A stretch of 64,000 bases of DNA from contig NZ_CP058215.1 in the NCBI RefSeq assembly GCF_013388255.1, positions 434,001 through 498,000 of the forward strand. Direction: 5' to 3'. This DNA comes from Methanolobus zinderi. GTDB lineage: Archaea; Halobacteriota; Methanosarcinia; Methanosarcinales; Methanosarcinaceae. Positions 18,064-27,095 of the stretch are shown here, piece by piece. The position numbers and the translations under genes were made by a program. Position 1 is the stretch's first letter. Every line of letters starts with the position of its first letter. The notes under the pieces were generated by a model that saw nothing but the letters and a program-made list of their open reading frames with translations, was not told where the DNA came from and made no database searches.

Positions 18064-19329
18064 ATGCTTAATTTTAGGAAAACAATCATACTCGCATCAC
18101 TGTTTCTGTTTTTTATCCTGGTGTCTGCAGGTGGTGCCTCCGGTAAAGTACTGTATAACGATACGATCTCAGAGGGTGACGGTTATCAGATCAATGATTA
18201 CGTGATCGATGTAGCCGAAGTCTTCCCAAGTCAGGAATCTGCTATAATACAGATATATGAAGGAGACGCCAAGGACCCCAAGTATGATAAACTGATCTCT
18301 GAGGATGGTTCGTTTGAGTTCGAAATAGAAGGTGAGGATGTAGAGCTGACCGTGATCTCAGTGTATTCAGGTGTCATACCCCAGGCAAAACTGTTGATAA
18401 CTGTGACAGATGATGATTTCATCAACAGCAGAACACTTGGTGTTGTGGACGGAGGTCACAGTGAAGCAGAATTCTCCGGTACCCCGGTAATTGAGATCAC
18501 CAAGACAGTAGAGCCTTCAACTGTTGATGTGGGAGATACTGTTACCGTGAAGATATCCGCAAAGAACACAGGTGATGATAAAGCGACGAAAGTTGTTTTT
18601 ACAGACAATATCCCTCCTAAATTCATTCTGGAGCAGACATTCGTATCACCTTCGGGTCAGATATCTCTTCAGGAAGGCGAAACCCGTCTGGTCTATACAT
18701 ACGTAATGAAGGCTACAGAAGCCGGTACTTATACGTTCGGACCTACCACTGCGATCTATTCCAATTCAATAGATGAGGATATGCCCCAGGCTTCTTCCAA
18801 CAGGCCCACTGTTACGGTCACAGGGTCATCTGCAACAAAGAATGCAAGTCTTGATATTTCCATGGAGGTCGACAAATACACGGTTGACAGGAATAACGAT
18901 CTTCAGGGTGTTGTCAGGATCAAGAACACCGGTGATGCCCCGGCAAATGCTGTAACTGTAAAGCTGATAGTCCCGGATGGAATTGAATATACTGGCGGTG
19001 ATTCAAGTATTGAGGTAATATCAGGTGTTCCCACAATATACCTGGAATCTTTCGGAGTGCAGCAGGAAAAGGAGATACTTTTCGATATGAAGGCTGCTGA
19101 AGAAGGAACCTATACACTGACCGCTGAGAGTTCTTATCTGTTCAACAACGGAGTGGATTCCCAGATTCAGGAAGCCAGCTCCTCACTGACGACGAATCAG
19201 ATCTATGTGACAAAAGGCAAATACGATCACCTTTTCGAACAACCTGTATACGTTTATCTGGTACCTCTGGTTCTGATCGGTGCAATAGCGGGCTGGATAT
19301 ATCACAGGCATAAACAATATAAGTTCTGA
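18064..19329 (+). CDS. Membrane-anchored surface protein with DUF11-type repeats
   Basis: 421 residues: signal peptide (about 1-26, KTIILASLFLFFILVSAGGA), a unique beta-rich N-terminal domain (about 28-140), then DUF11/CARDB-like modules with the pattern EPSTVDVGDTVTVKI and AKNTGDDKATKVVFTDNIPP, a second around VKLIVPDGIEYTGGD, and a C-terminal helix (VPLVLIGAIAGWIYH) with a basic tail RHKQYKF. The protein is therefore displayed outside the cell and held by its C-terminus. It may help build or decorate the cell envelope (inference). GAGGGA precedes the ATG. The tubulin-like gene follows after 76 bp. Confidence 0.85.
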   Translation: MLNFRKTIILASLFLFFILVSAGGASGKVLYNDTISEGDGYQINDYVIDVAEVFPSQESAIIQIYEGDAKDPKYDKLISEDGSFEFEIEGEDVELTVISVYSGVIPQAKLLITVTDDDFINSRTLGVVDGGHSEAEFSGTPVIEITKTVEPSTVDVGDTVTVKISAKNTGDDKATKVVFTDNIPPKFILEQTFVSPSGQISLQEGETRLVYTYVMKATEAGTYTFGPTTAIYSNSIDEDMPQASSNRPTVTVTGSSATKNASLDISMEVDKYTVDRNNDLQGVVRIKNTGDAPANAVTVKLIVPDGIEYTGGDSSIEVISGVPTIYLESFGVQQEKEILFDMKAAEEGTYTLTAESSYLFNNGVDSQIQEASSSLTTNQIYVTKGKYDHLFEQPVYVYLVPLVLIGAIAGWIYHRHKQYKF

Positions 19330-19405
19330 TAGGTCCGATTATGGAAAAGAATAAGTATATATTGTATAAAAAAAATTATATTTAATTTAGATCAGGAGGA
19401 CTTAG

Positions 19406-20512
19406 TTGCTCAACGTACTCATCATCGGAAACGGGCAGTGCGGAAACCGTATACTTGATGCCATTAACAGGGAGGCATTCGGGAAAAAAAGCCGCTTTGC
19501 CAAGTTCTACTCCCAGCAAAAATACAAAAGCAATGTAGAGACCATTGCCATCAACACTGCTATCAATGACTTAAAAGAGATGAAATTCACAAAGGCAAAG
19601 GACAGGATCCACATTCCTCACCTGCATGGTGTGGGAGCCAACAGAAATGTTGGAAAACATGTCTTTGAGGATAATAAGGCTCACATCATGAAACAGATAG
19701 AGGAGAGAGGTAACTTCGATGTTGCCTTTGTGCTGACCTCAGCTTCAGGAGGTACCGGTTCTTCCTTTAGTCCCATGCTCATAAAGGAATTCAAGGAAAA
19801 ATTCGATTTCCCGGTCTATGCTCTTGTGGTTCTTCCCTTCAGGGAGGAAGGTACACTCTATCTTCAGAATGCCGCTTTCTGTCTAAGGGACATACGCGAG
19901 AGCGGTGTGGACGGGATCATACTTGCCGACAACCAGTTCCTCAAACAGATGGGAGGCAATGTCGAATCCGCCTATAATGGCATAAACGATATGATTGCCA
20001 GGCGTCTTCTCTTCCTGCTGGATGCTCTTGACAGTGAAATGATGATGGTCACAGACCTTGGTGATTTCAAGACCGTTATGAGTGGCGGTGCGGGACTTGC
20101 GACCATAGGCTTCTTTGAGGCAGATTCCGAGATGCCGGTCAAGAGTGCTATCAGGCAGGCTCTGTCACCATCCGGACTTCTGTTTTCAACGGATGTCTAT
20201 GATGAAGCAAGCAGGTCCATGGTGATAATCAAAGGTGACAGGAAATATCTGAGCATTGACGATATCTCCGCCGAGGTGGAAAAATTATCCAGCTCAGTAG
20301 GTCATGTTTTCAAAGGTATCATTGTCCGGAACGAAGAGTTCCCTCAGGTGCTCACTGTACTTACATTAGAATCCGCATCCGAGCTTGAGAACCTTTATTC
20401 GATAGCAGTTGATGCGATAAATTATGAGAAGCAGAAAAAGGAACGTGTGAGTAACGAGAAGGAAGTGGACCGCGCATTCTCACAGATAGACGGTATGGAT
20501 CCTTCTTACTGA
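19406..20512 (+). CDS. Tubulin/FtsZ superfamily GTPase, CetZ-like
   Basis: 368 residues. The N-terminus VLIIGNGQCGNRILDAI is the tubulin-type nucleotide motif (GQCGN, as in eukaryotic tubulins and CetZ, not the FtsZ GGGGxN). The T4 loop reads SASGGTGSSFSPML in place of the canonical GGGTGSG, and the later segments LVVLPFREEG and NQFLKQMGG-NVESAYNGIND fit the family. CetZ proteins polymerise with GTP and control cell shape or motility in haloarchaea. The TTG start at 19406 is decided by AGGAGG at 19394-19399. The C-terminal 25 residues are charged and probably disordered. The altered T4 loop could mean changed GTPase behaviour or a separate subfamily. Confidence 0.88.
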   Translation: MLNVLIIGNGQCGNRILDAINREAFGKKSRFAKFYSQQKYKSNVETIAINTAINDLKEMKFTKAKDRIHIPHLHGVGANRNVGKHVFEDNKAHIMKQIEERGNFDVAFVLTSASGGTGSSFSPMLIKEFKEKFDFPVYALVVLPFREEGTLYLQNAAFCLRDIRESGVDGIILADNQFLKQMGGNVESAYNGINDMIARRLLFLLDALDSEMMMVTDLGDFKTVMSGGAGLATIGFFEADSEMPVKSAIRQALSPSGLLFSTDVYDEASRSMVIIKGDRKYLSIDDISAEVEKLSSSVGHVFKGIIVRNEEFPQVLTVLTLESASELENLYSIAVDAINYEKQKKERVSNEKEVDRAFSQIDGMDPSY

Positions 20513-20660
20513 TCACTGCTCTTTTTCCTCATCTTTTTTTTAATAACATCCCTGACTTTTGAGTATAAGCTTTGAAGTGGTATTTTCTATCAGGTTCAAA
20601 AAAATCACATACATTGAAATAGTGTAACTCCAAATCTATCTTGGAAACCCTGTGTTTAAA

Positions 20661-21356
20661 ATGAACGGCAAGTCAAATATTATTGAGATCAGAAACCTTT
20701 CCAAGATATATTCCAATGGTGTGGAAGTACGTGCACTGGATGGTATAGACCTTGATATCAGTAAAGGAGAATTTCTGTCTATCATAGGACCATCGGGTTC
20801 CGGAAAAAGTACTCTTTTGCATATGATAGGCATACTGGATACTCCTTCGGAAGGTAAGATAACCATAGATGGCCGTGTTATTACTGAAATGTCGGAAAAA
20901 GAGCGCTCACAGGCACGAAACGAAATACTGGGTTTTATATTCCAGTATCACCATCTTCTGCCTGACTTTTCCGCAGTAGAGAACGTGATGATGCCGCTTC
21001 TGATTGCAGGAAAGAGTAAAAAGGAGGCAAAAAAAATAGCATCCGGCCTGCTTGATGATGTCGGCCTGGGTAACAGGATGGACCATCGTCCCAATCAGTT
21101 ATCCGGGGGACAGGCACAGAGGGTCGCCGTTGCCCGCGCACTTGCGAACGGTCCCAGTATCGTTATCGGGGACGAGCCAACCGGTAATCTCGATACGAAA
21201 TCCAGTGATATGATATACGAGCTGCTAAGAAAGCTCAATCGTGATAAAGGCCAGACCTTTATACTGGTGACCCATGATGAGAAAATGGCAAAAAAGACCG
21301 ATCGTATAATCAGGCTTGTAGACGGAAAGGTCTACGAAGATAATGACGTTGATTGA
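20661..21356 (+). CDS. ABC transporter ATP-binding protein, LolD/MacB type
   Basis: About 231 residues with Walker [11 protein letters not shown]-loop FIFQYHHLLPDF, signature LSGGQAQRVAVARAL, Walker [13 protein letters not shown] and the switch His in LVTHDEK. It belongs to the MacB/LolD/FtsE class of ATPases, which drive FtsX-fold permeases and move or shear substrates at the outer leaflet. No permease is adjacent; the closest candidates without an ATPase are the LolC/E-like permeases at 25867 and 27692. Possible starts are GTG 20652 or ATG 20661; I take the ATG. A TTTTCTATCAGG stretch about 80 bp upstream may hold the promoter. The PPC gene follows after 10 bp, so the two are co-transcribed. 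Confidence 0.92.
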   Translation: MNGKSNIIEIRNLSKIYSNGVEVRALDGIDLDISKGEFLSIIGPSGSGKSTLLHMIGILDTPSEGKITIDGRVITEMSEKERSQARNEILGFIFQYHHLLPDFSAVENVMMPLLIAGKSKKEAKKIASGLLDDVGLGNRMDHRPNQLSGGQAQRVAVARALANGPSIVIGDEPTGNLDTKSSDMIYELLRKLNRDKGQTFILVTHDEKMAKKTDRIIRLVDGKVYEDNDVD

Positions 21357-21366
21357 TGGTGAATCC

Positions 21367-21810
21367 ATGGAATATGAAAAAGGATCAATAGGAAGGGTAT
21401 TTACCGTGAGGATGGACCACGGGGATGACCTGCTTTACGAACTTGAGAATCTCGCAAAGACTGAAGATATAAGGTCCGCAGTATTCGTGCTGCTTGGAGC
21501 TGTCAGGGAAGCAAACCTTGTTGTTGGTCCTAAAGAAAGTAAAGTTCCTCCTGAAATCCAGTGGGAAAATCTGGATGAAGTTCATGAGGTCATAGGCGTC
21601 GGTAACATCTTCTTAGAAAATGAAAAGCCAAAGATACATCTTCACTCCGCAGCAGGCAGGGGCAAAGCTCCTGTTGTCGGATGCATGCGGGGCAAAAGTG
21701 AGATCTTTATGGTGGTGGAGGTCTTTATTATGGAAATATCCGGGATATCTGCTATCAGATCATTCGATGAGGGCAGAGGATTCGCACCGATTATCTTTGG
21801 CAGCAGATAG
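21367..21810 (+). CDS. PPC (DUF296) domain protein
   Basis: 147 residues, a single PPC/DUF296 domain. Visible: SAVFVLLGAVREANLVVGP, GVGNIFLENEKPKIHLHSAAGRG (the HxH metal-site segment) and a C-terminal FAPIIFG. Archaeal and bacterial stand-alone members form trimers and bind zinc; their function is not well established, and the plant AT-hook DNA-binding role does not transfer because no AT-hook is present. The frame opens at 21343, overlapping the ATPase stop, but GGTG at about 21358 places the start at ATG 21367. Co-directional with the ABC ATPase. It ends TAG, with an in-frame TGA four codons later. Confidence 0.85.
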   Translation: MEYEKGSIGRVFTVRMDHGDDLLYELENLAKTEDIRSAVFVLLGAVREANLVVGPKESKVPPEIQWENLDEVHEVIGVGNIFLENEKPKIHLHSAAGRGKAPVVGCMRGKSEIFMVVEVFIMEISGISAIRSFDEGRGFAPIIFGSR

Positions 21811-21813
21811 ATC

Positions 21814-22197
21814 TCAGCAACCTGAGCTTAGATCTTTAAGTTGTGCAAGAGCTTCTTCGATCTCCCTGTTCTTTTTAAGGAAATCAGTCTCAAAGGTTTC
21901 AACGATATAATCAAAAGGTACTACAAGCTTGTAGTACTTCAGTGGCCTGCCCTTATCGTTGTTCTTTTTCTCATTGCGCTCCTCGATCCATTCCTTCTCC
22001 CTGAGGGGGCGCATGGCAATACTTACCTCTGGCTGCCTGAGACCGGATGCTTTTTCGATATCCTGTGATGTCAATTCCTCTCCGCAGACCAGACAGGCTA
22101 TACATATGGATTCTGTCCGCGGCACACCCAATCCCTGCAGTAATTCAATGATCTCATACCCTTTTCCGTCTAAAAGACTTAATTCTGCATATTTCAT
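21814..22197 (-). CDS. Winged-helix transcriptional regulator
   Basis: 127 residues. After KGYEIIELLQGLGVPRTES there is a predicted helix-turn-helix (TSQDIEKASGLRQPEVSIAMRPL) with the wing segment RNEKKNNDKGRPLKYYKLV, resembling archaeal MarR/ArsR-like regulators. The C-terminus (EEALAQLKDLSSGC) is helical and ends in a cysteine; CIACLVCGEE adds a C-x2-C-x2-C cluster that might bind metal or sense redox state. It is divergent from enolase, which lies 143 bp away, so it may control enolase or itself (inference from position only). It converges on the PPC gene with only 3 bp between stops. Confidence 0.8.
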   Translation of the reverse strand: MKYAELSLLDGKGYEIIELLQGLGVPRTESICIACLVCGEELTSQDIEKASGLRQPEVSIAMRPLREKEWIEERNEKKNNDKGRPLKYYKLVVPFDYIVETFETDFLKKNREIEEALAQLKDLSSGC

Positions 22198-22340
22198 TTA
22201 ACTACTATAATACTTTTAAGTTTATATAATTTATGTGAATATAAATGGCTTCTGTTATCCATGCGCCATGTTTAATCATGAACGGTAACAATATATACGG
22301 TAATTGCAAAGTAGGTGTATAAATTTAAAGGTGGATCAGG

Positions 22341-23615
22341 ATGGCGTATATTAGCGAAGACAATAAATACAGAATTCAAAAAATTCAGGCAAGAGAGATA
22401 CTGGATTCAAGAGGAAATCCTACAGTAGAAGTGGATGTTCTTACGGCATCTGGCTTCGGCAGGGCAAGTGTTCCCTCCGGGGCATCCACAGGAACTAACG
22501 AAGCACTTGAGTTGCGCGACAAGGAAGAACGTTACGGTGGAAAAGGTGTACTTGACGCAGTTGATAACGTAACCACCATCATCGAGAACGAACTTCTGGG
22601 TATGGATGTGAGGAATCAGCGTGAGATCGATGCTTTGATGCTTGCCCTTGACGGCACGGATAACAAGATGGAGCTTGGCGCTAATTCAATACTCGGCGTT
22701 TCCATGGCAGTCGCAAAGGCTGCAGCAGACTCCCTGAACACACCATTATACAGGTACCTTGGCGGAGTTAATGCGTATACTCTGCCTGTTCCCACAATGA
22801 ACGTGCTCAATGGTGGAAAGCATGCAGGTAACGAGCTGTCCATTCAGGAGTTCATGATACAGCCAAAGGGTGCCGAATCCTTTACAGAGGCCCTGCGCAT
22901 GGGAACCGAGACCTATCATGCACTTGGCAAGGTACTGGAAGACAAATACGGTGCATCAGCCACCAATGTAGGTTACGAGGGCGGTTATGCACCTCCACTT
23001 GAGATGACCAGTGATGCCCTTGATTCACTTATCAAGGCGGTCGAAGAGGCAGGATACGGCGAAACCGAGATCACCCTTGGTCTTGATGCTGCAGCATCCG
23101 AGTTCTTTGACGGAGAGAACTATTCCATAGACGGAAAACTGCTCCAGCCTGCAGAACTTGTGGATTACTACCTTGATCTCATCGAGACCTATCCGATAGT
23201 ATTGATAGAAGATCCGTTCCATGAGGAATCCTTTGAGGACTTCGCAGCCCTGACATCTGAGGCATGGGAGACCATTATCGTAGGTGACGATCTCTTTGTG
23301 ACCAACGTCGAACGTCTTGCAAAGGGTATAGAAATGTGTGCAGGTAATGCACTCCTTCTCAAGGTCAACCAGATAGGTTCCGTTTCTGAAGCCCTGGATG
23401 CAGCACACATGGCAATGCGTAACGGCTACAGTGTGGTTGTAAGCCACCGTTCCGCAGAGACCGAGGATACTACAATCGCTGATATATCCGTGGCGATCGC
23501 TGCTGACCTTATTAAGACAGGAGCACCTGCAAGAAGTGAAAGAACTGCAAAGTACAACCAGCTTCTCAGGATCGAGGAAGACCTGGGAGATGTTGCACGC
23601 TACATGCAGCTCTGA
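22341..23615 (+). CDS. eno: Enolase
   Basis: 424 residues, full length. Interconverts 2-phosphoglycerate and phosphoenolpyruvate in gluconeogenesis and glycogen breakdown. All landmark segments are present: ILDSRGNPTVEVDV, the SVPSGASTG-type loop, EGGYAPPLE, LIEDPFHEESFEDF, VGDDLFVTN, LLKVNQIGSVSEALDA with the catalytic lysine, and VVSHRSAETED. The ATG is preceded by GGTGGATCAGG. AT-rich TATA-like sequence (AAGTTTATATAA) lies about 115 bp upstream and another, TATAAATTTAAA, directly before the Shine-Dalgarno. Monocistronic; converges on the LarA-like gene with 22 bp between stops. Confidence 0.98.
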   Translation: MAYISEDNKYRIQKIQAREILDSRGNPTVEVDVLTASGFGRASVPSGASTGTNEALELRDKEERYGGKGVLDAVDNVTTIIENELLGMDVRNQREIDALMLALDGTDNKMELGANSILGVSMAVAKAAADSLNTPLYRYLGGVNAYTLPVPTMNVLNGGKHAGNELSIQEFMIQPKGAESFTEALRMGTETYHALGKVLEDKYGASATNVGYEGGYAPPLEMTSDALDSLIKAVEEAGYGETEITLGLDAAASEFFDGENYSIDGKLLQPAELVDYYLDLIETYPIVLIEDPFHEESFEDFAALTSEAWETIIVGDDLFVTNVERLAKGIEMCAGNALLLKVNQIGSVSEALDAAHMAMRNGYSVVVSHRSAETEDTTIADISVAIAADLIKTGAPARSERTAKYNQLLRIEEDLGDVARYMQL

Positions 23616-23637
23616 TCTTTCTTTTTCTTTTTAAATC

Positions 23638-24855
23638 TCAATCCAGAAGAGGGACGGTAAGGCTACCCTGTGGCAGGATGACTGCATAGGGTTCTTTCCC
23701 CTTATTTCTTATTTCCGCAACCGCCCTGTCAAAGGTTTCCTGTATATTTTTGTAGGGTTTGAGTTTGGCCTTTTCCAGTATATCATCGTCAAGATCCGAA
23801 ACAGCCCACATTTCCGCATAGATGCCTATCTGTGCCATTTTAGCGGCTTTGTGATACCCCAGTTTGTAGCCTTCTTCTATCCTGTCCATTACATCTTTAC
23901 ATCTTTTTGAAGAACAGAGCAGATCAAGGAAAGTATCATCACCCACACCATCCCTGCATTTGGATACCAGGATGATGACTCCTCCTTCTTCAAGTGCCAG
24001 CTTTCCATTTTCAAGCGCTTTCTGGGACTGGTACAGGTCTATATCCATGGGGTAGGGAGCTGCCGTAAGGACAATATTGCCTTTCCTTTTGCATCTGGCA
24101 CCGAATACTTCGTTTGCCTTCTCAACTGCAATATCAAAGGTCCTGAAAAGGTCACCTGCGATCATTGCATACAGTCCATGATCTGCTGTCAGTACGGTCT
24201 GTATGGAGAAGATGTTCAGGTCCTTAAGTAATTTCATAGCATCATCCATGTCTTCTGCAACAGGGTTCTCCTTTACAGCAAGGGGCTGTGCAGCGTCAGA
24301 GAGTGCATGCTTGTGGTTCATCTCGATCGTCTTATATGAAGCCACGCCCGGCAGGAATGATTTTCTCCCTCCGGTATAACCTGCAAAATAGTGAGGTTCC
24401 ACGCTTCCGATGGGAATGATGTTCTTGCTTTCTTTCACCATCTTGTTGAGATACATTTCCGTGCCATTGCTTGAGATGCCAAGAAATTCCATGTCTTCAT
24501 CCTTGCGGGCATCGTGCACGAATATCCTGTCCCTGAATTCGTCGTACACCTCTCCGAAAATGCACCTGAATTCCTCTTCTGTAGGTCCCCTGTGTGCACC
24601 CGTGGCAACAAGGAACCTGACATCCTTATGGTCCCTGAGGGTGTCTCTCATCTCCAGAAGCACTTTTGCTGTAGGTGTCGGTCTGGTGGCGTCATTCACA
24701 AGTATTAACAGTTTGTCGCTACCGGCTACGAAATCCTTCAGGGAATCCATCTCCACAGGGTTTTCAAGTGCTCTGGAAATTATTTCGGATTCGGTTTCCA
24801 CTTCTACTTCATTAGGTTGAATAACTTCGTGATCTATGTCTACGTTCAGATCCAC
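23638..24855 (-). CDS. LarA family (DUF2088) nickel-pincer racemase-like protein
   Basis: 405 residues from the GTG at 24855. Motifs of lactate racemase family LarA are present: VNDATRPTPT, LVATGAHRGPT, GSVEPHYFAGYTGGRKSFLPG (with the family His and Lys of the nickel-pincer site) and DIDLYQSQKALENG. LarA enzymes use a nickel-pincer nucleotide to racemise or epimerise 2-hydroxy acids; the substrate here is unknown, and no LarB/C/E cofactor genes are in the window. The N-terminus looks short: in frame upstream lies KVKIPYGKDY, typical of the family, preceded by GGGTGA and an AUC in the start position (24888). Divergent from the LysE-type exporter. Confidence 0.87.
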   Translation of the reverse strand: MDLNVDIDHEVIQPNEVEVETESEIISRALENPVEMDSLKDFVAGSDKLLILVNDATRPTPTAKVLLEMRDTLRDHKDVRFLVATGAHRGPTEEEFRCIFGEVYDEFRDRIFVHDARKDEDMEFLGISSNGTEMYLNKMVKESKNIIPIGSVEPHYFAGYTGGRKSFLPGVASYKTIEMNHKHALSDAAQPLAVKENPVAEDMDDAMKLLKDLNIFSIQTVLTADHGLYAMIAGDLFRTFDIAVEKANEVFGARCKRKGNIVLTAAPYPMDIDLYQSQKALENGKLALEEGGVIILVSKCRDGVGDDTFLDLLCSSKRCKDVMDRIEEGYKLGYHKAAKMAQIGIYAEMWAVSDLDDDILEKAKLKPYKNIQETFDRAVAEIRNKGKEPYAVILPQGSLTVPLLD

Positions 24856-25129
24856 GTAATCTTTTCCGTAAGGTATCTTTACTTTGATAAAATCACCCTC
24901 TTGATTAAGAACAGTTCAGTTAGACTGAAACCATCCGGCCTGTATCCAACCTTTAAGAATAGATACACTTCTATTGGTTATGGTCGGGTTTTGATCCCGG
25001 TATGATTATGTCAGTGGTCAATTTCTATACAGATAAGCTTGCTTATATCATTTTTGTACTGTACATCTGAATGATATATCCGGTATGTCCGAAATGAACA
25101 CTTGTGTCACAACTTTTATTTAACATAGA

Positions 25130-25148
25130 CCAGGATTCTGAATCCTGG
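25130..25148 (+). promoter_or_regulatory. 19-bp palindrome at the LysE gene start region
   Basis: CCAGGATTC-T-GAATCCTGG is a perfect 9-bp inverted repeat with a 1-nt centre. It sits about 10-25 bp downstream of a TATA-like TTTTATTTAA (25114-25123), where transcription should begin, and its last two bases are the first bases of the GGTGAG Shine-Dalgarno for the TTG start at 25156. It may be a repressor operator over the start site, or an RNA hairpin hiding the ribosome-binding site. Confidence 0.55.
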
Positions 25149-25155
25149 TGAGTAT

Positions 25156-25782
25156 TTGATAGAACCCGCACAGCTCCTGTACTTCATTGCAGCATCCGTG
25201 GCCCTCACGCTTCTGCCGGGTCCGGATATACTTTTCGTACTGACCCAGAGCATCTCACGCGGAAAAAAGGCTGGCATGGCAACAGCAGGCGGTCTGTGCA
25301 CAGGATTGTTGTTCCATACTACTGCCGCAGCACTGGGTGTATCTGCTATTCTTTATAATTCCGCCCTTGCTTTCAGTATTCTGAAGTATGCAGGTGCAAT
25401 ATATCTGCTCTACCTTGCATACAAATCACTGAAGGAAGATGACCGTTTCATATCTTCCGGTGTAGAGGGGGAGAAGGACCTTTCTCTTCTGTACAGGAGG
25501 GGAATATTCATGAATTTGCTGAATCCCAAGGTCTCTCTGTTCTTCCTGGCTTTTTTGCCGCAGTTCGTGAACCTGGATGCAGGCAATATTCCCTACCAGA
25601 TGATATTTCTTGGTATGGTCTTCCTGATTCAGGCGCTGGTCGTGTTCTTCATGGTTTCAATGTTTGCAGGATATATCGGTGTTAAGATCATGGAGAGACC
25701 GGGGGTTGGCAGGTATGTCAACTGGGCAAAGGCAGGCATATTCTCCTTTATAGGGCTGGAGCTTGCAATTTCCGGCAGATAA
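25156..25782 (+). CDS. LysE/RhtB family exporter
   Basis: 208 residues with about six hydrophobic helices. The family signature is clear: LTLLPGPDILFVLTQSISRGKKAG near residue 17, then TGLLFHTTAAALG, YAGAIYLLYLAYKSL and NLLNPKVSLFFLAFLPQFV. These proteins export amino acids or related small metabolites across the cytoplasmic membrane. The start is TTG at 25156 with GGTGAG upstream, overlapping a 19-bp palindrome that suggests tight control. It is divergent from the LarA-like gene, so a shared 2-hydroxy-acid or amino-acid substrate is conceivable but unproven. Confidence 0.92.
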   Translation: MIEPAQLLYFIAASVALTLLPGPDILFVLTQSISRGKKAGMATAGGLCTGLLFHTTAAALGVSAILYNSALAFSILKYAGAIYLLYLAYKSLKEDDRFISSGVEGEKDLSLLYRRGIFMNLLNPKVSLFFLAFLPQFVNLDAGNIPYQMIFLGMVFLIQALVVFFMVSMFAGYIGVKIMERPGVGRYVNWAKAGIFSFIGLELAISGR

Positions 25783-25866
25783 GTCCTGCTTTATCTGTTT
25801 TCAGTGCACATACGAAACATATTATAAGTGGACATACCAACTATCATTACAGATTCCGGGACAATC

Positions 25867-27036
25867 ATGTACGAACTTCAAATAGCCCTGAGGCATATCA
25901 GTGCACGCAAAAGGCTGACTTTCTTTGCAATTTTCGCCGTAGCTCTGGCCATAGGTGTAATTGTTGTTCTGATGTCCCTTATGAGTGGATTTACAGATGA
26001 GCTCATATCTACAACTGTGGAGAATTCTCCTCACATCATCATAAGTCCCCAGGAAGATGATCAGGAATTCATTCACTTTTCCGGTTATTATTCAGAAGTG
26101 ATCAGAAACACTGAAGGTGTCATGGCAGTGTCCACTGTTTTTTCGGGACAGGCTGCATTGCAGTACCGGGATAACGCTGAAGGCGTGGATCTCCTGGGTA
26201 TAGATCCGGTGGCAGAGAATGCTGTTGTGAATATTGAAAATGACATTGTTTCAGGGGACCTTTTTGAGATCTCAAGAACTAATAACGGTATTGTGATCGG
26301 TGACAATCTTGCGGAAGACCTTGATGTTGTCGTAGGGGACAATGTGGATGCAGTTATTCCGACAAGCGAACCAAGATCCTTCCGGATAGTGGGAATATTT
26401 GACAGTGGTACACCTGCAGATGAAAGTACTGCATATGCACGTTTTGATACCGTACAGGATTTCTTTGGTGAGAGCGGGGTTGCCAGTAACATGAACGTAA
26501 GGGTCAGGGACCCCTACCAGGCAGATGTAATCGCACAGTCCATAGAATCCGATACCGGCCTTGATGCAGTGAGCTGGATCGAGGCTAACAGTCAGATACT
26601 TGAGTTAATCAACACTCAGGTAGCAATCGTATGGGTCTTTTACGGACTTATCTATGCGATCGCAGGCTTTGGAGTTGCGAACACCCTTATCACTGTCGTA
26701 ATGGACAAGAAAAAGGAGATTGGTATGTTGATGGCCATGGGCACATCCAGAGGGCATATAACAAGGATCTTCCTGCTGGAATCATTGATCCTGGGAACCA
26801 TGGGTGTTCTATTGGGATGTGTTTTCGGATATCTGGGCACAGTTCTGCTTTTAGCTTACCCCATAGACATACCAAGTGAGACGTATTACGGGCTGACCAC
26901 GCTTCCTCTCAAGCTGGATCCGCTTAACTTTGTCTATGCGATCATCTTTTCCTTCCTGATCAACATAGTCGCAGCCGTCTATCCTGCAAGGCGTGCCGCC
27001 CGGCTGGATCCGGTTGAAGCTATCGAAAGTGAATGA
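25867..27036 (+). CDS. ABC transporter permease, LolC/E-like (FtsX fold)
   Basis: 389 residues. N-terminal helix after the basic segment RHISARKRLTFFAIFAVALA, a large extracellular domain (about 45-265), then three C-terminal helices (FYGLIYAIAGFGVANTLITV, LLLESLILGTMGVLLG-like, NFVYAIIFSFLINIVAAVYP) with the cytoplasmic coupling segment KKKEIGMLMAMGTSRGHI and terminal PARRAARLDPVEAIE. This is the type VII ABC permease layout. The ORF opens at GTG 25828, but ATG 25867 (MYELQIALRHI) matches the paralogue at 27692-28864. No ATPase is adjacent; the LolD-like ATPase at 20661 is the nearest unpaired one. Starts about 85 bp after the exporter. Confidence 0.92.
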   Translation: MYELQIALRHISARKRLTFFAIFAVALAIGVIVVLMSLMSGFTDELISTTVENSPHIIISPQEDDQEFIHFSGYYSEVIRNTEGVMAVSTVFSGQAALQYRDNAEGVDLLGIDPVAENAVVNIENDIVSGDLFEISRTNNGIVIGDNLAEDLDVVVGDNVDAVIPTSEPRSFRIVGIFDSGTPADESTAYARFDTVQDFFGESGVASNMNVRVRDPYQADVIAQSIESDTGLDAVSWIEANSQILELINTQVAIVWVFYGLIYAIAGFGVANTLITVVMDKKKEIGMLMAMGTSRGHITRIFLLESLILGTMGVLLGCVFGYLGTVLLLAYPIDIPSETYYGLTTLPLKLDPLNFVYAIIFSFLINIVAAVYPARRAARLDPVEAIESE

Positions 27037-27095
27037 TATGATCCGTATCTTTTCACTTACTTTTTCTTCTGTATGTTTTGTTCGTATGGAGACGA

